Below are positions 8,015-14,545 of a stretch of 43,964 nucleotides of DNA, one piece after another (the stretch's first letter is position 1; every line of letters starts with the position of its first letter). The stretch comes from a virus: positions 1 through 43,964 of the IMG/VR virus record IMGVR_UViG_3300031707_005111. One strand, 5' to 3'. The notes under the pieces are model-generated. The model did no database searches and had not been told where the DNA came from. It saw only the letters and a list, made by a program, of their open reading frames with translations. The position numbers and the translations under genes are program-made.

Positions 8015-8051
8015 AAAAAAAGCCGCTCTCACTCGTCGACGAGAACGGCTT
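8015..8051 (-). terminator. Intrinsic terminator in the late leader
   Basis: An 11-bp stem with one mismatch (8020-8030 with 8041-8051) has a ten-base loop that contains a GTCGAC palindrome. Read leftward it ends in GCGGC followed by a run of seven T. It lies downstream of terL and also about 30 bases downstream of the predicted late start site, so it can end both terL transcripts and late transcripts unless antiterminated. Confidence 0.85.
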
Positions 8052-8062
8052 GAAATCTATTT

Positions 8063-8081
8063 ATCAGGGAGCGACCCTGAT
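8063..8081 (-). other. Leader hairpin upstream of the late terminator
   Basis: A perfect 7-bp stem (ATCAGGG / CCCTGAT) with a five-base loop lies about 12 bases upstream of the terminator hairpin. In a transcript from the promoter at 8118-8090 it would form the very 5' end of the RNA. Tandem 5' hairpins before a terminator recall attenuators or antiterminator RNA signals; the role here is not shown. Confidence 0.65.
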
Positions 8082-8089
8082 TAGTTATT

Positions 8090-8118
8090 CTTCTAACATA
8101 AGTATGTCATTTTGTCAA
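8090..8118 (-). promoter_or_regulatory. Late structural-operon promoter
   Basis: The minus strand shows a perfect -35 TTGACA (8118-8113), a 17-bp spacer and -10 TAGAAG (8095-8090) with a TG at the extended -10 position. It closely resembles the terminase-operon promoter at 10315-10287: same -35, spacer, TGNCATA core and TGNTAG. A TGWCA-WWW-TGWCA copy (8105-8117) overlaps the -35, so a regulator probably acts here. Start site predicted near 8083, followed by the leader hairpins. Confidence 0.65.
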
Positions 8119-8127
8119 GGGATATTT

Positions 8128-9600
8128 TTAGGAAAGAGGGTCGTATTCTTTTTTCTGAGCTGCGTTTTCTTCGTTGCTTTTCTTTTTCACGACGGGATAT
8201 GCGAATGTCAGGGCTAATGCGTCTGCTCTGTTGGGCGATGCCAGTCCTCTTTTCTTCATGTCTTCTTTTGATTCAAGCAATATCTCTCCGGATAATTTTG
8301 GATATGCTTCGGGTCCTGTTAGATCATCAGCCAACCTCTGGTCATCAGGCATACAACCACCTTCCTGTAACCACTGTTTCGTCTTGCCCCACATCTCTGC
8401 GCGTTTATTGGCAAAACCTATAGTGTTTGATTTTGCTCCGAAGGATACAAGCATCCATTGCCGATTCATCTGTTTGCCAAATGAGAAAACTCCTGTACCA
8501 TAACCTAAGTCTATAAATACTGCGTCTGCTTTCTCCGCGTCCTCCCACTTAGCTACTGCTCCGGCTATTATTGCGTCGTCTTCGTTCCTTTGGAAGACCT
8601 GCAGCTGCCGGTATACTAAACCTTGTCTTAAACCGAGTACTATCTCATCCCCGCCGGTCCAGGCGTTGTCTACGCCTATGATCTTGGGGGCGAAGACGTA
8701 TTTATGGGCTTCGAGCTGACGACCCCTGGCTGCTTCTACTATGTCGTTGGGGATAAACTGCAGGTCGCTTGCCTTGGGGAATATGCCGAGGACATGTACC
8801 CTAACCCAGTCACTATCTATGCCTAAGTCTTCTATCCATTGTTTTATCTGTTGCTGGTTTACGAGATGGCTCTTACGGATATCTATCTGCCATTGTTTCC
8901 AGCGATGCCTGAATTTACCCCAGCATTCTTTGAAACGGCCAGTGTTACGGGTAGGGTTTCCGAAAACGAGCCATAATATCTGAGTGTTCTCATCTGTCAG
9001 CGCGCCTTCTGAAACTTCCCATATTTTGTCTGGAATAGCTGAGGCCTCATCAAATATCACGATTATACGCTTGCCTTTATTGTGTAGGCCGGCGAATGCT
9101 TCTGTCTTGTGCTCTGACCAGGGTACTTGGTCTATACGCCAGGTTCTTTCATGCTCCGGGTTCTTTGCGTAGATGGCTGTAGCGGTTAGTTCAAACCAAT
9201 GCTTGGCTATGAATAGCCGGTGCCATTTGCTCAGTTCTGCCCAGCTCTTAGTGCGCAACTGGGTTTCAGTATTGGCGGTTATTACTCCACGCGTGTCTTC
9301 AAAGGTTGATAGGCCCCAGAGGATTATCCAAGCTGCCAGAGTGCTTTTTCCTGGCCCGTTGCCTGAAGCTACGGCTACCTGAATGACTTGGGAGGGGGTC
9401 ATCCTTCCGGCTTGCAGTTGCTCCCTTAAGTATTTTAACGCCTCTGTCTGCCATTTATCTGGACCGTCAAAGCCTTCCAATTCGCCTTGACCCCACTTGA
9501 AGGCATAAAAAACCCAGCCATATGGATCGCTGGTATATGAAGCCATGTCTTCTCTTAGTTGGCGCTCAGTCTCTGCTTTTTCGGCGAGTAGTTCCTGCAT
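8128..9600 (-). CDS. terL: Terminase large subunit
   Basis: The 490-residue protein has the packaging ATPase motifs: Walker A as ASGNGPGKSTLAAW (about residues 78-91) and Walker B as IIVIFDEASAI near residue 172, followed by the coupling segment ILWLVFGNPTRNTG. The C-terminal nuclease part carries acidic residues in IIGVDNAW and VFIDLGYGTG and a late NRADALAL motif, as in RNase H-like terminase nucleases. It docks on the portal and pumps DNA into the procapsid. It overlaps terS by 35 bp. Confidence 0.95.
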   Translation of the reverse strand: MQELLAEKAETERQLREDMASYTSDPYGWVFYAFKWGQGELEGFDGPDKWQTEALKYLREQLQAGRMTPSQVIQVAVASGNGPGKSTLAAWIILWGLSTFEDTRGVITANTETQLRTKSWAELSKWHRLFIAKHWFELTATAIYAKNPEHERTWRIDQVPWSEHKTEAFAGLHNKGKRIIVIFDEASAIPDKIWEVSEGALTDENTQILWLVFGNPTRNTGRFKECWGKFRHRWKQWQIDIRKSHLVNQQQIKQWIEDLGIDSDWVRVHVLGIFPKASDLQFIPNDIVEAARGRQLEAHKYVFAPKIIGVDNAWTGGDEIVLGLRQGLVYRQLQVFQRNEDDAIIAGAVAKWEDAEKADAVFIDLGYGTGVFSFGKQMNRQWMLVSFGAKSNTIGFANKRAEMWGKTKQWLQEGGCMPDDQRLADDLTGPEAYPKLSGEILLESKEDMKKRGLASPNRADALALTFAYPVVKKKSNEENAAQKKEYDPLS

Positions 9601-10150
9601 GTTTTGCCCTCACTCTGGCCTGTTTTATGTCCTCTGCGAGATTCTCAAGGCCCCGTATTTCTTGAACATCAGTAAACATCTTCAAGTGGCGGCCTAAGTC
9701 TCTTAGCGCTTCGTTCTTATTAAATAGCTTTATTTTTTTGGTCTGCCCAATTCGTTTCCGGTCTTTGCCATAACCTTCAAATATCTCTTCTGTCTCTATA
9801 CTTGAAATGGCTTGGGCTAAATGCTCAGGCCAATCTTGAACGGGTCTTAAATTGCCTTCCTCGTCGTATAAATTACGCAAATCTGCCCAAGCTATGCCAC
9901 TAAGGCCTTTTAGCACCATATCTGCGTTAACTTTCAGGCGCTTAAATTGCTCCTCAAGTAAAATCCTGACTTTATACCATACGTGGTCTTTTGACATCAG
10001 TCGAGTAGCCTGCCTTCTTGCTGTATGTGGTGAGTACTTCGCTCTTATTGCAGCTTGTGTCCCGTTGTAATCCTTGATGTATTCGTGGCAGAATCGTTCT
10101 TGTTGAGGAGTTAGTTGGTAGGGTTTTTCTTTTTTTGTTTGTGGTTTCAT
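9566..10150 (-). CDS. terS: Terminase small subunit
   Basis: The product has the Terminase_2 pattern: LTPQQERFCHEYIKDYNGTQ and AAIRAKYSPHTARRQATRLM form the DNA-binding helix-turn-helix, followed by VLKGLSGIAWADLRNL and KNEALRDLGRHLKMF. I chose ATG 10150 (194 aa) over the longer frame from 10198: this start overlaps the stop of the 38-codon gene as ATGA. It recognises phage DNA and recruits TerL. Confidence 0.92.
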   Translation of the reverse strand: MKPQTKKEKPYQLTPQQERFCHEYIKDYNGTQAAIRAKYSPHTARRQATRLMSKDHVWYKVRILLEEQFKRLKVNADMVLKGLSGIAWADLRNLYDEEGNLRPVQDWPEHLAQAISSIETEEIFEGYGKDRKRIGQTKKIKLFNKNEALRDLGRHLKMFTDVQEIRGLENLAEDIKQARVRAKHAGTTRRKSRD

Positions 10151-10263
10151 TTTGATAAATAGTAGCGAGTGGTGAGTATGGTTATCGTTGCTGCCCATGC
10201 TATCCCTGCCGTAAGCAGAACCAATAGCGCGTATCCGATAAAGTTTGTTATTCTAACCAGCAT
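10147..10263 (-). CDS. Tiny single-pass membrane protein (38 aa)
   Basis: An ORF of 38 codons starts with ATG at 10263, about 17 bases after the predicted start site of the promoter at 10315-10287, and ends in ATGA overlapping terS. Residues 5-31 (from ITNFIGYALL to ATITIL) form one transmembrane helix, with short basic or polar ends. It is the first gene of the terminase operon. Function unknown; a membrane tether or small inhibitor is possible. Confidence 0.7.
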   Translation of the reverse strand: MLVRITNFIGYALLVLLTAGIAWAATITILTTRYYLSK

Positions 10264-10286
10264 TTTGTCTCATCCCCTCTGGTTTC

Positions 10287-10315
10287 TTCCTACCACAAAT
10301 ATGACAAAATGTCAA
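10287..10315 (-). promoter_or_regulatory. Terminase-operon promoter
   Basis: The minus strand shows -35 TTGACA (10315-10310), a 17-bp spacer and -10 TAGGAA (10292-10287) with TG just upstream (extended -10). It is a sister of the promoter at 8118-8090. A perfect TGWCA-WWW-TGWCA site (10302-10314) overlaps its -35. It lies a few bases after the stop codon of the HAD/methyltransferase gene, marking the boundary between early genes and packaging genes. Confidence 0.6.
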
Positions 10316-10322
10316 GTAATGA

Positions 10323-11027
10323 TTATTTAAACATTCCAAATCTATCTAATAGCCGCTTCTCTGCAATCTCGATATATTTCGGGTTAAGTTCAATGCCTAT
10401 ATAATTCTGGCCGAGCTTCTTGGCCACAACCGCGGTGGTGCCTGCGCCCATAAATGGGTCGAGTACTACCCCCCCCTGCGGGCAGCCTGCTTTTATCATT
10501 GGTTCTATTAGGTCCTCGGGGTAGGTTGCAAAATGTGCCTCTTTGAATGGCCGGTTATTTACTGTCCATACGCTACGTTTATTTCTTACTCGCTCACCTT
10601 CTTCATTTTTAGACCATCGTACGTGGCCCCTTGCAGCAAATGTATGCGGGCTGTTCCCTGGGACTAATTCTTTATCCGCGTATTTAGTACTACCACGCAT
10701 TCTTTCCTGCTTTCGTCCATCATAGGCCGCTGCTTCTTGGATTGCCCGGTCATCTATTAAAACGTGGTATATCGGCTTGGCTGAGGTGTCCGGTGGATTA
10801 TGCGCGTTTGAGTTTATCGAGTCGTAGGGTATCTTGTTTCTGGCCAGGTAGGCTTTGAGCGCCGGCGTTGCCTTCCTGGTGGTCCAGATTATAATATGAT
10901 ATCCAGCTGCCTTGAGGATCTGCATTGCCTCTACCGCTTCCCAATTAGGCTTACCGAAGACATCCAGTCCCTTCCAGCCATCGTAATTTGCTATCACGCC
11001 GTCAAAATCAAAACAGATGGTCTTCAT
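10323..11027 (-). CDS. HAD hydrolase fused to C-terminal part of a DNA methyltransferase
   Basis: Residues 1-95 are a compact HAD-superfamily phosphatase: FDFDGV with the DxD nucleophile, the Thr motif in IIIWTTRK, and the IDDRAI acidic pair. From about residue 105 the sequence changes to the C-terminal part of an N4/N6 DNA methyltransferase of the beta type: KRSVWTVNNRPFKEAHFATY, then SAM-binding VLDPFMGAGTTAVVAKKLGQ and GIELNPKYIEIAEKRL. The N-terminal methyltransferase half with DPPY (motif IV) is absent. The SAM pocket is present but catalytic methylation by this chain alone is doubtful. Confidence 0.85.
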   Translation of the reverse strand: MKTICFDFDGVIANYDGWKGLDVFGKPNWEAVEAMQILKAAGYHIIIWTTRKATPALKAYLARNKIPYDSINSNAHNPPDTSAKPIYHVLIDDRAIQEAAAYDGRKQERMRGSTKYADKELVPGNSPHTFAARGHVRWSKNEEGERVRNKRSVWTVNNRPFKEAHFATYPEDLIEPMIKAGCPQGGVVLDPFMGAGTTAVVAKKLGQNYIGIELNPKYIEIAEKRLLDRFGMFK

Positions 11028-11030
11028 TCT

Positions 11031-11417
11031 TTACTTCGCCTCCTTTTTTATCCTGGTTCTTATAGGAAATCTATCTTTTAGCCTTTGCCAGAAACGCGGC
11101 TTTTCTTGTGTCGGCTTTATTCTGTTTACGGGTATCCTTTTTAATTTCAGCTCCTCTGCCTTTTTCCGGACAGCATCCATCAACCGCTGGCCTGACCCGG
11201 GCTTTATGTTATGTTCCTTAATGAATTGGCTGAGTTCGTGTTTCTGTATGCACTTGCTGCAGGCATAACCTACCAAGACCGGTCTTATTCCCAGCGACTT
11301 TTTATTTTTGCCTTTGCCCTCAAATACTTCGCGGCGTTCGTATAGGGCTATGGGGAAATGTTTGGAGGTTGCCTTGTGTTCGTCGCCACATATCTTACAA
11401 TGTAGTTTAAATACCAT
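11031..11417 (-). CDS. Zinc-ribbon-like protein (128 aa)
   Basis: Two Cys pairs (CKIC at residues 7-10 and CSKC near residue 53) make a likely zinc-binding site in the N-terminal half. The C-terminal 50 residues are strongly basic. It overlaps the VRR-NUC gene by 11 bp and ends just before the HAD/methyltransferase chimera, so it is part of the DNA-metabolism operon. A nucleic-acid-binding role is inferred. Confidence 0.65.
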   Translation of the reverse strand: MVFKLHCKICGDEHKATSKHFPIALYERREVFEGKGKNKKSLGIRPVLVGYACSKCIQKHELSQFIKEHNIKPGSGQRLMDAVRKKAEELKLKRIPVNRIKPTQEKPRFWQRLKDRFPIRTRIKKEAK

Positions 11418-11787
11418 TCTTAATCTCTCCCTTTAGATATTTATCTGTAACTTCTTCTAAAAATGCCCGGGCCCCAAAAAAATCCAGCTTCCCCGGTACG
11501 ATAACTGCGTAATATCCACGCTTCAACAACTCATCCCGCCAATCTTTTTGTGTTTTCTCGGCATAGTTCTTAACCTTTAACTCCACAGTCATGCCATGCC
11601 AGCCTCCGCGCGGTTCATAAATTACTAAATCCGGATGACCAGCTTTATACCCGGCGCGCTTCATGCGAATTGCGGCCATCTTATTTGGAGTATGCATACC
11701 CCCAGCTGAGGCGCAAAATAATGCCCCTCTGCTATATAGATAGAAGGTGTATTGCTCTTGCAGCTTCTGCTCAAGTTGTCTACTCAT
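11407..11787 (-). CDS. VRR-NUC domain nuclease
   Basis: The protein (126 aa) carries the VRR-NUC core of the PD-(D/E)XK superfamily: GHPDLVIYEP with the catalytic Asp, GMTVELKVKN with the Glu-x-Lys pair, then QKDWRDELLKRGYYAVIV. Such stand-alone phage VRR-NUC proteins act on branched or replication DNA and are regularly coded beside replication initiators. It overlaps the replication gene by four bases (ATGA). Confidence 0.9.
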   Translation of the reverse strand: MSRQLEQKLQEQYTFYLYSRGALFCASAGGMHTPNKMAAIRMKRAGYKAGHPDLVIYEPRGGWHGMTVELKVKNYAEKTQKDWRDELLKRGYYAVIVPGKLDFFGARAFLEEVTDKYLKGEIKNGI

Positions 11788-12524
11788 GGTTTACTCACAA
11801 TCTTCATCCCCGCTAAGATTTGTGCTATGGCTGGTGACACCGACGCCTTCTTCCATTCCCGGCCTTCCTTGATCTGCTGCTCTGCGTTCCAAGCTTCCCA
11901 CTCTTTCTGGGTAGTCACGATAAACCATGGCCAATCTGCTTTTATTCCGGCTTTGTTCTTTAAATAGCTTGTGCATATTTTGTTTATAACTTCTTCGGGT
12001 ATCTCTATCTTTTTAATTTTATTAAGCTTACCCATAAGCTGGTAAATATTAAAATCCTTACTTACTGTCTTTAATTGTTCTTGAGAATTTTCCTTAAAAG
12101 CAGCCCAGTAGGGCTGTTTCTTTATCTCTACTCTACTCAACTCTACTCTACTCAGGGGTAGTGCTAACTTACCACTACGGTAGTCCTCCTGTAGTATCTT
12201 TGGGGGAGTGGGGTATTTGCGTTTTGAGGGATGATTTATTGTTTGGTGCTTTGGCATGGTAGGACACCATAGCCAACGTTTCCCCTCGGCTTCAAAAAGG
12301 AAGTACCGGCGCATCGTTATTATTTCTTCTATAATCGCTTCTACATCAATATCGTCGGCCGGAAAAACCTGGCCTTTTAACATAAAAATATCATACGGCA
12401 ACACCCCTGTTTCATCGTCCATGTGACACCAGCTTAAGATATAAAAATATCTTGCGGGGATAGAGAGCTGGGCAATTTCTTGCTCTAAGGGGTATACTGG
12501 GTCAATCTGTCTTTTTCTTGCCAT
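11784..12524 (-). CDS. Phage replication protein (replisome-organiser-like)
   Basis: The first 100 residues (MARKRQIDPVYPLEQEIAQL, ARYFYILSWCHMDDETGVLP, then VEAIIEEIITMRRYFLFEAE and HQTINHP) match the winged-helix N-terminal domain of phage replication-initiation or replisome-organiser proteins. A linker with a short tandem LSRVE repeat (about residues 123-132) separates it from a helical C-terminal part. It lies between Avd and VRR-NUC in the early operon. The start has AAGGAG upstream. Confidence 0.78.
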   Translation of the reverse strand: MARKRQIDPVYPLEQEIAQLSIPARYFYILSWCHMDDETGVLPYDIFMLKGQVFPADDIDVEAIIEEIITMRRYFLFEAEGKRWLWCPTMPKHQTINHPSKRKYPTPPKILQEDYRSGKLALPLSRVELSRVEIKKQPYWAAFKENSQEQLKTVSKDFNIYQLMGKLNKIKKIEIPEEVINKICTSYLKNKAGIKADWPWFIVTTQKEWEAWNAEQQIKEGREWKKASVSPAIAQILAGMKIVSKP

Positions 12525-12560
12525 TGTAGCTCCTTAAATATTCTTTGAGTTAATCGATAA

Positions 12561-12818
12561 CTATTCGCCCAACGGAAATGACCCATGGATTAGAATCTTT
12601 AATTCTTCCAAAAGTTCGATTGCCTCTTGAAGTCTTACCTGTCTTTCTTGTTTTGCATTTGCCCGGGCAACCAAGATGAGAATCTTGCGAGAAAGATTGC
12701 AGAGATCAGCGCCTACGGTATATTTACAGTGCTTATCAAAGTGACGAACCACTGTATTAAAATACACGGTGAGGTCTAAAGCTTTCTTATATACCGGTAG
12801 TTGTTCGTAAAAACTCAT
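12561..12818 (-). CDS. avd: Avd-like DGR accessory protein, C-terminally short
   Basis: The product begins MSFYEQLPVYKKALDLTVYF and continues KYTVGADLCNLSRKIL and EAIELLEELKILI, matching the four-helix bundle Avd (accessory variability determinant) of diversity-generating retroelements. Avd forms a pentamer that binds the DGR reverse transcriptase. At 85 residues it ends after the third helix; typical Avd proteins are about 110-130 residues, so the last helix is missing. It sits 36 bp after a DGR-like target gene, as in DGR cassettes, but the next gene is a replication protein, not a template repeat and reverse transcriptase. Confidence 0.75.
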   Translation of the reverse strand: MSFYEQLPVYKKALDLTVYFNTVVRHFDKHCKYTVGADLCNLSRKILILVARANAKQERQVRLQEAIELLEELKILIHGSFPLGE

Positions 12819-12836
12819 CTTGATTACCTCGCTTGA

Positions 12837-12967
12837 AAATTGTCAAATCGCCAATCACTGGCTGGAGCGGACCGGACGCACATAATAGCTGCTGCCCTTA
12901 CTGCCGCTGTACACGTAGCCGTCGGCGAAGTACACGCACCACGCGATGCCTGAATCCCAAGCGCAAG
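12837..12967 (-). repeat. DGR variable region 1 (VR1)
   Basis: This 131-bp segment aligns without gaps to 18280-18410. There are 21 differences, all at first or second positions of 12 codons, nearly all ending in C or T (as if derived from AAC/AAT). Bases 12837-12885 are identical in both copies, including the stop codon and 18 bp beyond, as expected of an initiation-of-mutagenic-homing region. It also contains a short GCCA/TGGC hairpin around the stop codon. Confidence 0.88.
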
Positions 12968-13379
12968 GGGTGCTGGTCCAATACCAGGAACATTTGGTGT
13001 CCGGGAAAAATTTTGTATCTATGGTTGGCTCGTTATCCTTGGCACCGCGGGTATAGTCTACCAACTCGCGCAACTCCTCAACCGTAGGTAAACGCCAGTC
13101 TTTATGGCCAGCAAAGCTTAACTCTTTGCAGGCGTCTATGGCCTGCTGCCAGTTCATGTGTTCCTTAAACTTTTCCGGCAGGTCTGTATGAGGATTCTTG
13201 ACCCAGGTAAGGCCTGTTTTGGTGTCGGTTATGGTGCCGTTCTTGTTATCGATAAAGCGTACTCCAGGCTTTACTACTCTTTTTTTGGCTGGCTCGTATC
13301 CTACAGCCAGCATATCGCGGGCGATTCCGGGAATATCAATGCGATCCTCCAATATCCTTTCCACTTGTTTTTGTTTCAT
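12855..13379 (-). CDS. DUF1566 (C-type-lectin-fold) protein, DGR target 1
   Basis: Residues 40-174 form a DUF1566/Lcl C-terminal domain: RFIDNKNGTITDTKTGLTWV, then MNWQQAIDACKELSFAGH, KDWRLPTVEELRELVDY, WYWTST and a C-terminal YYVRPVRSSQ. The last 30 residues are the variable region. The N-terminal 40 residues are helical and charged, with no signal peptide, so the protein is probably cytoplasmic. It lies between ssb and avd in the early operon, preceded by a strong AGGAGG. Its binding partner is unknown; the lectin-like fold and diversified face suggest ligand recognition. Confidence 0.88.
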   Translation of the reverse strand: MKQKQVERILEDRIDIPGIARDMLAVGYEPAKKRVVKPGVRFIDNKNGTITDTKTGLTWVKNPHTDLPEKFKEHMNWQQAIDACKELSFAGHKDWRLPTVEELRELVDYTRGAKDNEPTIDTKFFPDTKCSWYWTSTPCAWDSGIAWCVYFADGYVYSGSKGSSYYVRPVRSSQ

Positions 13380-13404
13380 GCCTCCTCCTCTTTTGTTAAA
13401 TGTT

Positions 13405-13776
13405 TTATGATTGTTCTTCTTGTGTTGTTTCTTCTAACGATGTCCCCCCTTTAGTCCGGTCAAGAAATTGGATATTCTCTATCTGTATCTCTATCACGGA
13501 ATTCTTCTTACCATCTGGCCCATCCCAGGAGCGTGTCTGTAGCCGGCCTTCTACAAATATGTGGCTGCCTTTCTTTAAATATTCAGCGCAGTTTTCGGCC
13601 CTCTTACTCCAGACGGTGGCTGTTATGTATAACACCTGCTCTTTATCCTCTCCTGATTTTGTCTTGAAGGTGTGGTTAGATGCGAGCCTTAGGTTGCAGA
13701 CTGCGGTGCCTTGGGGGGTATACTTTAACTCGGGGTCCCGGGTTAGATTTCCTATTATCAGTGTCTTATTGAGCAT
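13405..13776 (-). CDS. ssb: Single-stranded DNA-binding protein
   Basis: The N terminus MLNKTLIIGNLTRDPELKYT and the motifs GTAVCNLRLAS, ITATVWSKRAENCAEYLKKG and IFVEGRLQTRSW are the OB-fold signature of bacterial-type SSB. At 123 residues it is shorter than host SSB, and its acidic tail (EETTQEEQS) lacks the DDDIPF-type tip that recruits host repair proteins. It protects ssDNA in replication and RecT-mediated annealing, coded in the same operon. Confidence 0.95.
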   Translation of the reverse strand: MLNKTLIIGNLTRDPELKYTPQGTAVCNLRLASNHTFKTKSGEDKEQVLYITATVWSKRAENCAEYLKKGSHIFVEGRLQTRSWDGPDGKKNSVIEIQIENIQFLDRTKGGTSLEETTQEEQS

Positions 13777-13787
13777 CTGTTTTCTCC

Positions 13788-14087
13788 TTACAGCATGTGT
13801 AACTGTTGCTCTTTTACGTGTTCTGTTTGCTCTTGGTAAATCCGTACAGCCCTTACGTGGCTACACTCTCTTCCTTTACGCCCCATCTGGCAATTACATA
13901 TAAGCTGGCCAAAATGTTCCTTTATCGTGTAGGTAGTTATGTTGTAGCCGGGGATGGGGAGGCATTGATAGACGCCGTCGGTTACCTTACTGATTTTACC
14001 GAGCTCGAGGAGTTTTTTTACTTTCTGATTCACAGGTTGCTCAAATGTCTTTGTACTTGCGTCGTAATGCTGAATGGTCTCAACCAT
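13788..14087 (-). CDS. SWIM zinc-finger protein (99 aa)
   Basis: The C-terminal half contains LICNCQMGRKGRECSHVRAV, the CxC...CxH pattern of SWIM zinc fingers, preceded by a short beta-rich region. The ATG at 14087 is chosen; a GTG three codons upstream is possible. It overlaps the end of the RlpA-like gene and lies just before ssb. SWIM domains bind DNA or partner proteins; a recombination or replication accessory role is inferred. Confidence 0.75.
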   Translation of the reverse strand: MVETIQHYDASTKTFEQPVNQKVKKLLELGKISKVTDGVYQCLPIPGYNITTYTIKEHFGQLICNCQMGRKGRECSHVRAVRIYQEQTEHVKEQQLHML

Positions 14088-14541
14088 TACTCTCACCCCC
14101 TCTCTTTACTACTTCTATCTCAACCGGTATAATACCCTGTTTAAGATCAGCAATTTTAGCAAATGCCTTTTTGCTAAGGTCAATGATGCGGCCTTTTTTG
14201 ACGAGTCTCTTGGCCGGTCCGCGATCAACGACCACAACAATGACCATTTTCCCATTCTCCAGATTAGTAACGCGCAGATGAGTTCCAAAAGGAAATAGCC
14301 AAGAAGCACAAGTAAAACTATTTTCATCATATGGTCTCCCACTGGCAGTCATGATGTGCGGGAATGGGTCGCATGTATCACCCACCCCGCCATACCACGA
14401 TGCTGTTTCGGAATAACAGTTTGTAGTTAATAATAAAATTAGAAGCCCGCACGAGATTAGACTCTGGATTTTTGTTTTTCCGTAAAGCTTTCTTTGATAT
14501 AGTGGTGGTAAGAACGACGCTTTTGCGTGTGCGGACTTCAT
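14080..14541 (-). CDS. RlpA-like double-psi beta-barrel protein, exported
   Basis: A positively charged N terminus and hydrophobic stretch (SLISCGLLILLLTTNCYS, about residues 28-45) form a signal peptide. The mature part carries RlpA family motifs: ETASWYGG, TASGRPYDENSFTCAS, FGTHLRVTNLENGK and VVDRGPAKR...GRIIDLSKKAF. RlpA proteins cleave naked glycan strands of peptidoglycan as lytic transglycosylases. Its place between recT and ssb is unusual; it may be the phage's wall-degrading enzyme or a lysogeny/superinfection factor. Confidence 0.85.
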   Translation of the reverse strand: MKSAHAKASFLPPLYQRKLYGKTKIQSLISCGLLILLLTTNCYSETASWYGGVGDTCDPFPHIMTASGRPYDENSFTCASWLFPFGTHLRVTNLENGKMVIVVVVDRGPAKRLVKKGRIIDLSKKAFAKIADLKQGIIPVEIEVVKRGGESNG

Positions 14542-14545
14542 GATT

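Noticed and set aside
12525-12600. Template repeat between avd and the replication gene
   Set aside because: The gap is 36 bp and shows no similarity to VR1 or VR2; no A-rich copy of the VR sequence was found by eye anywhere else in the window.
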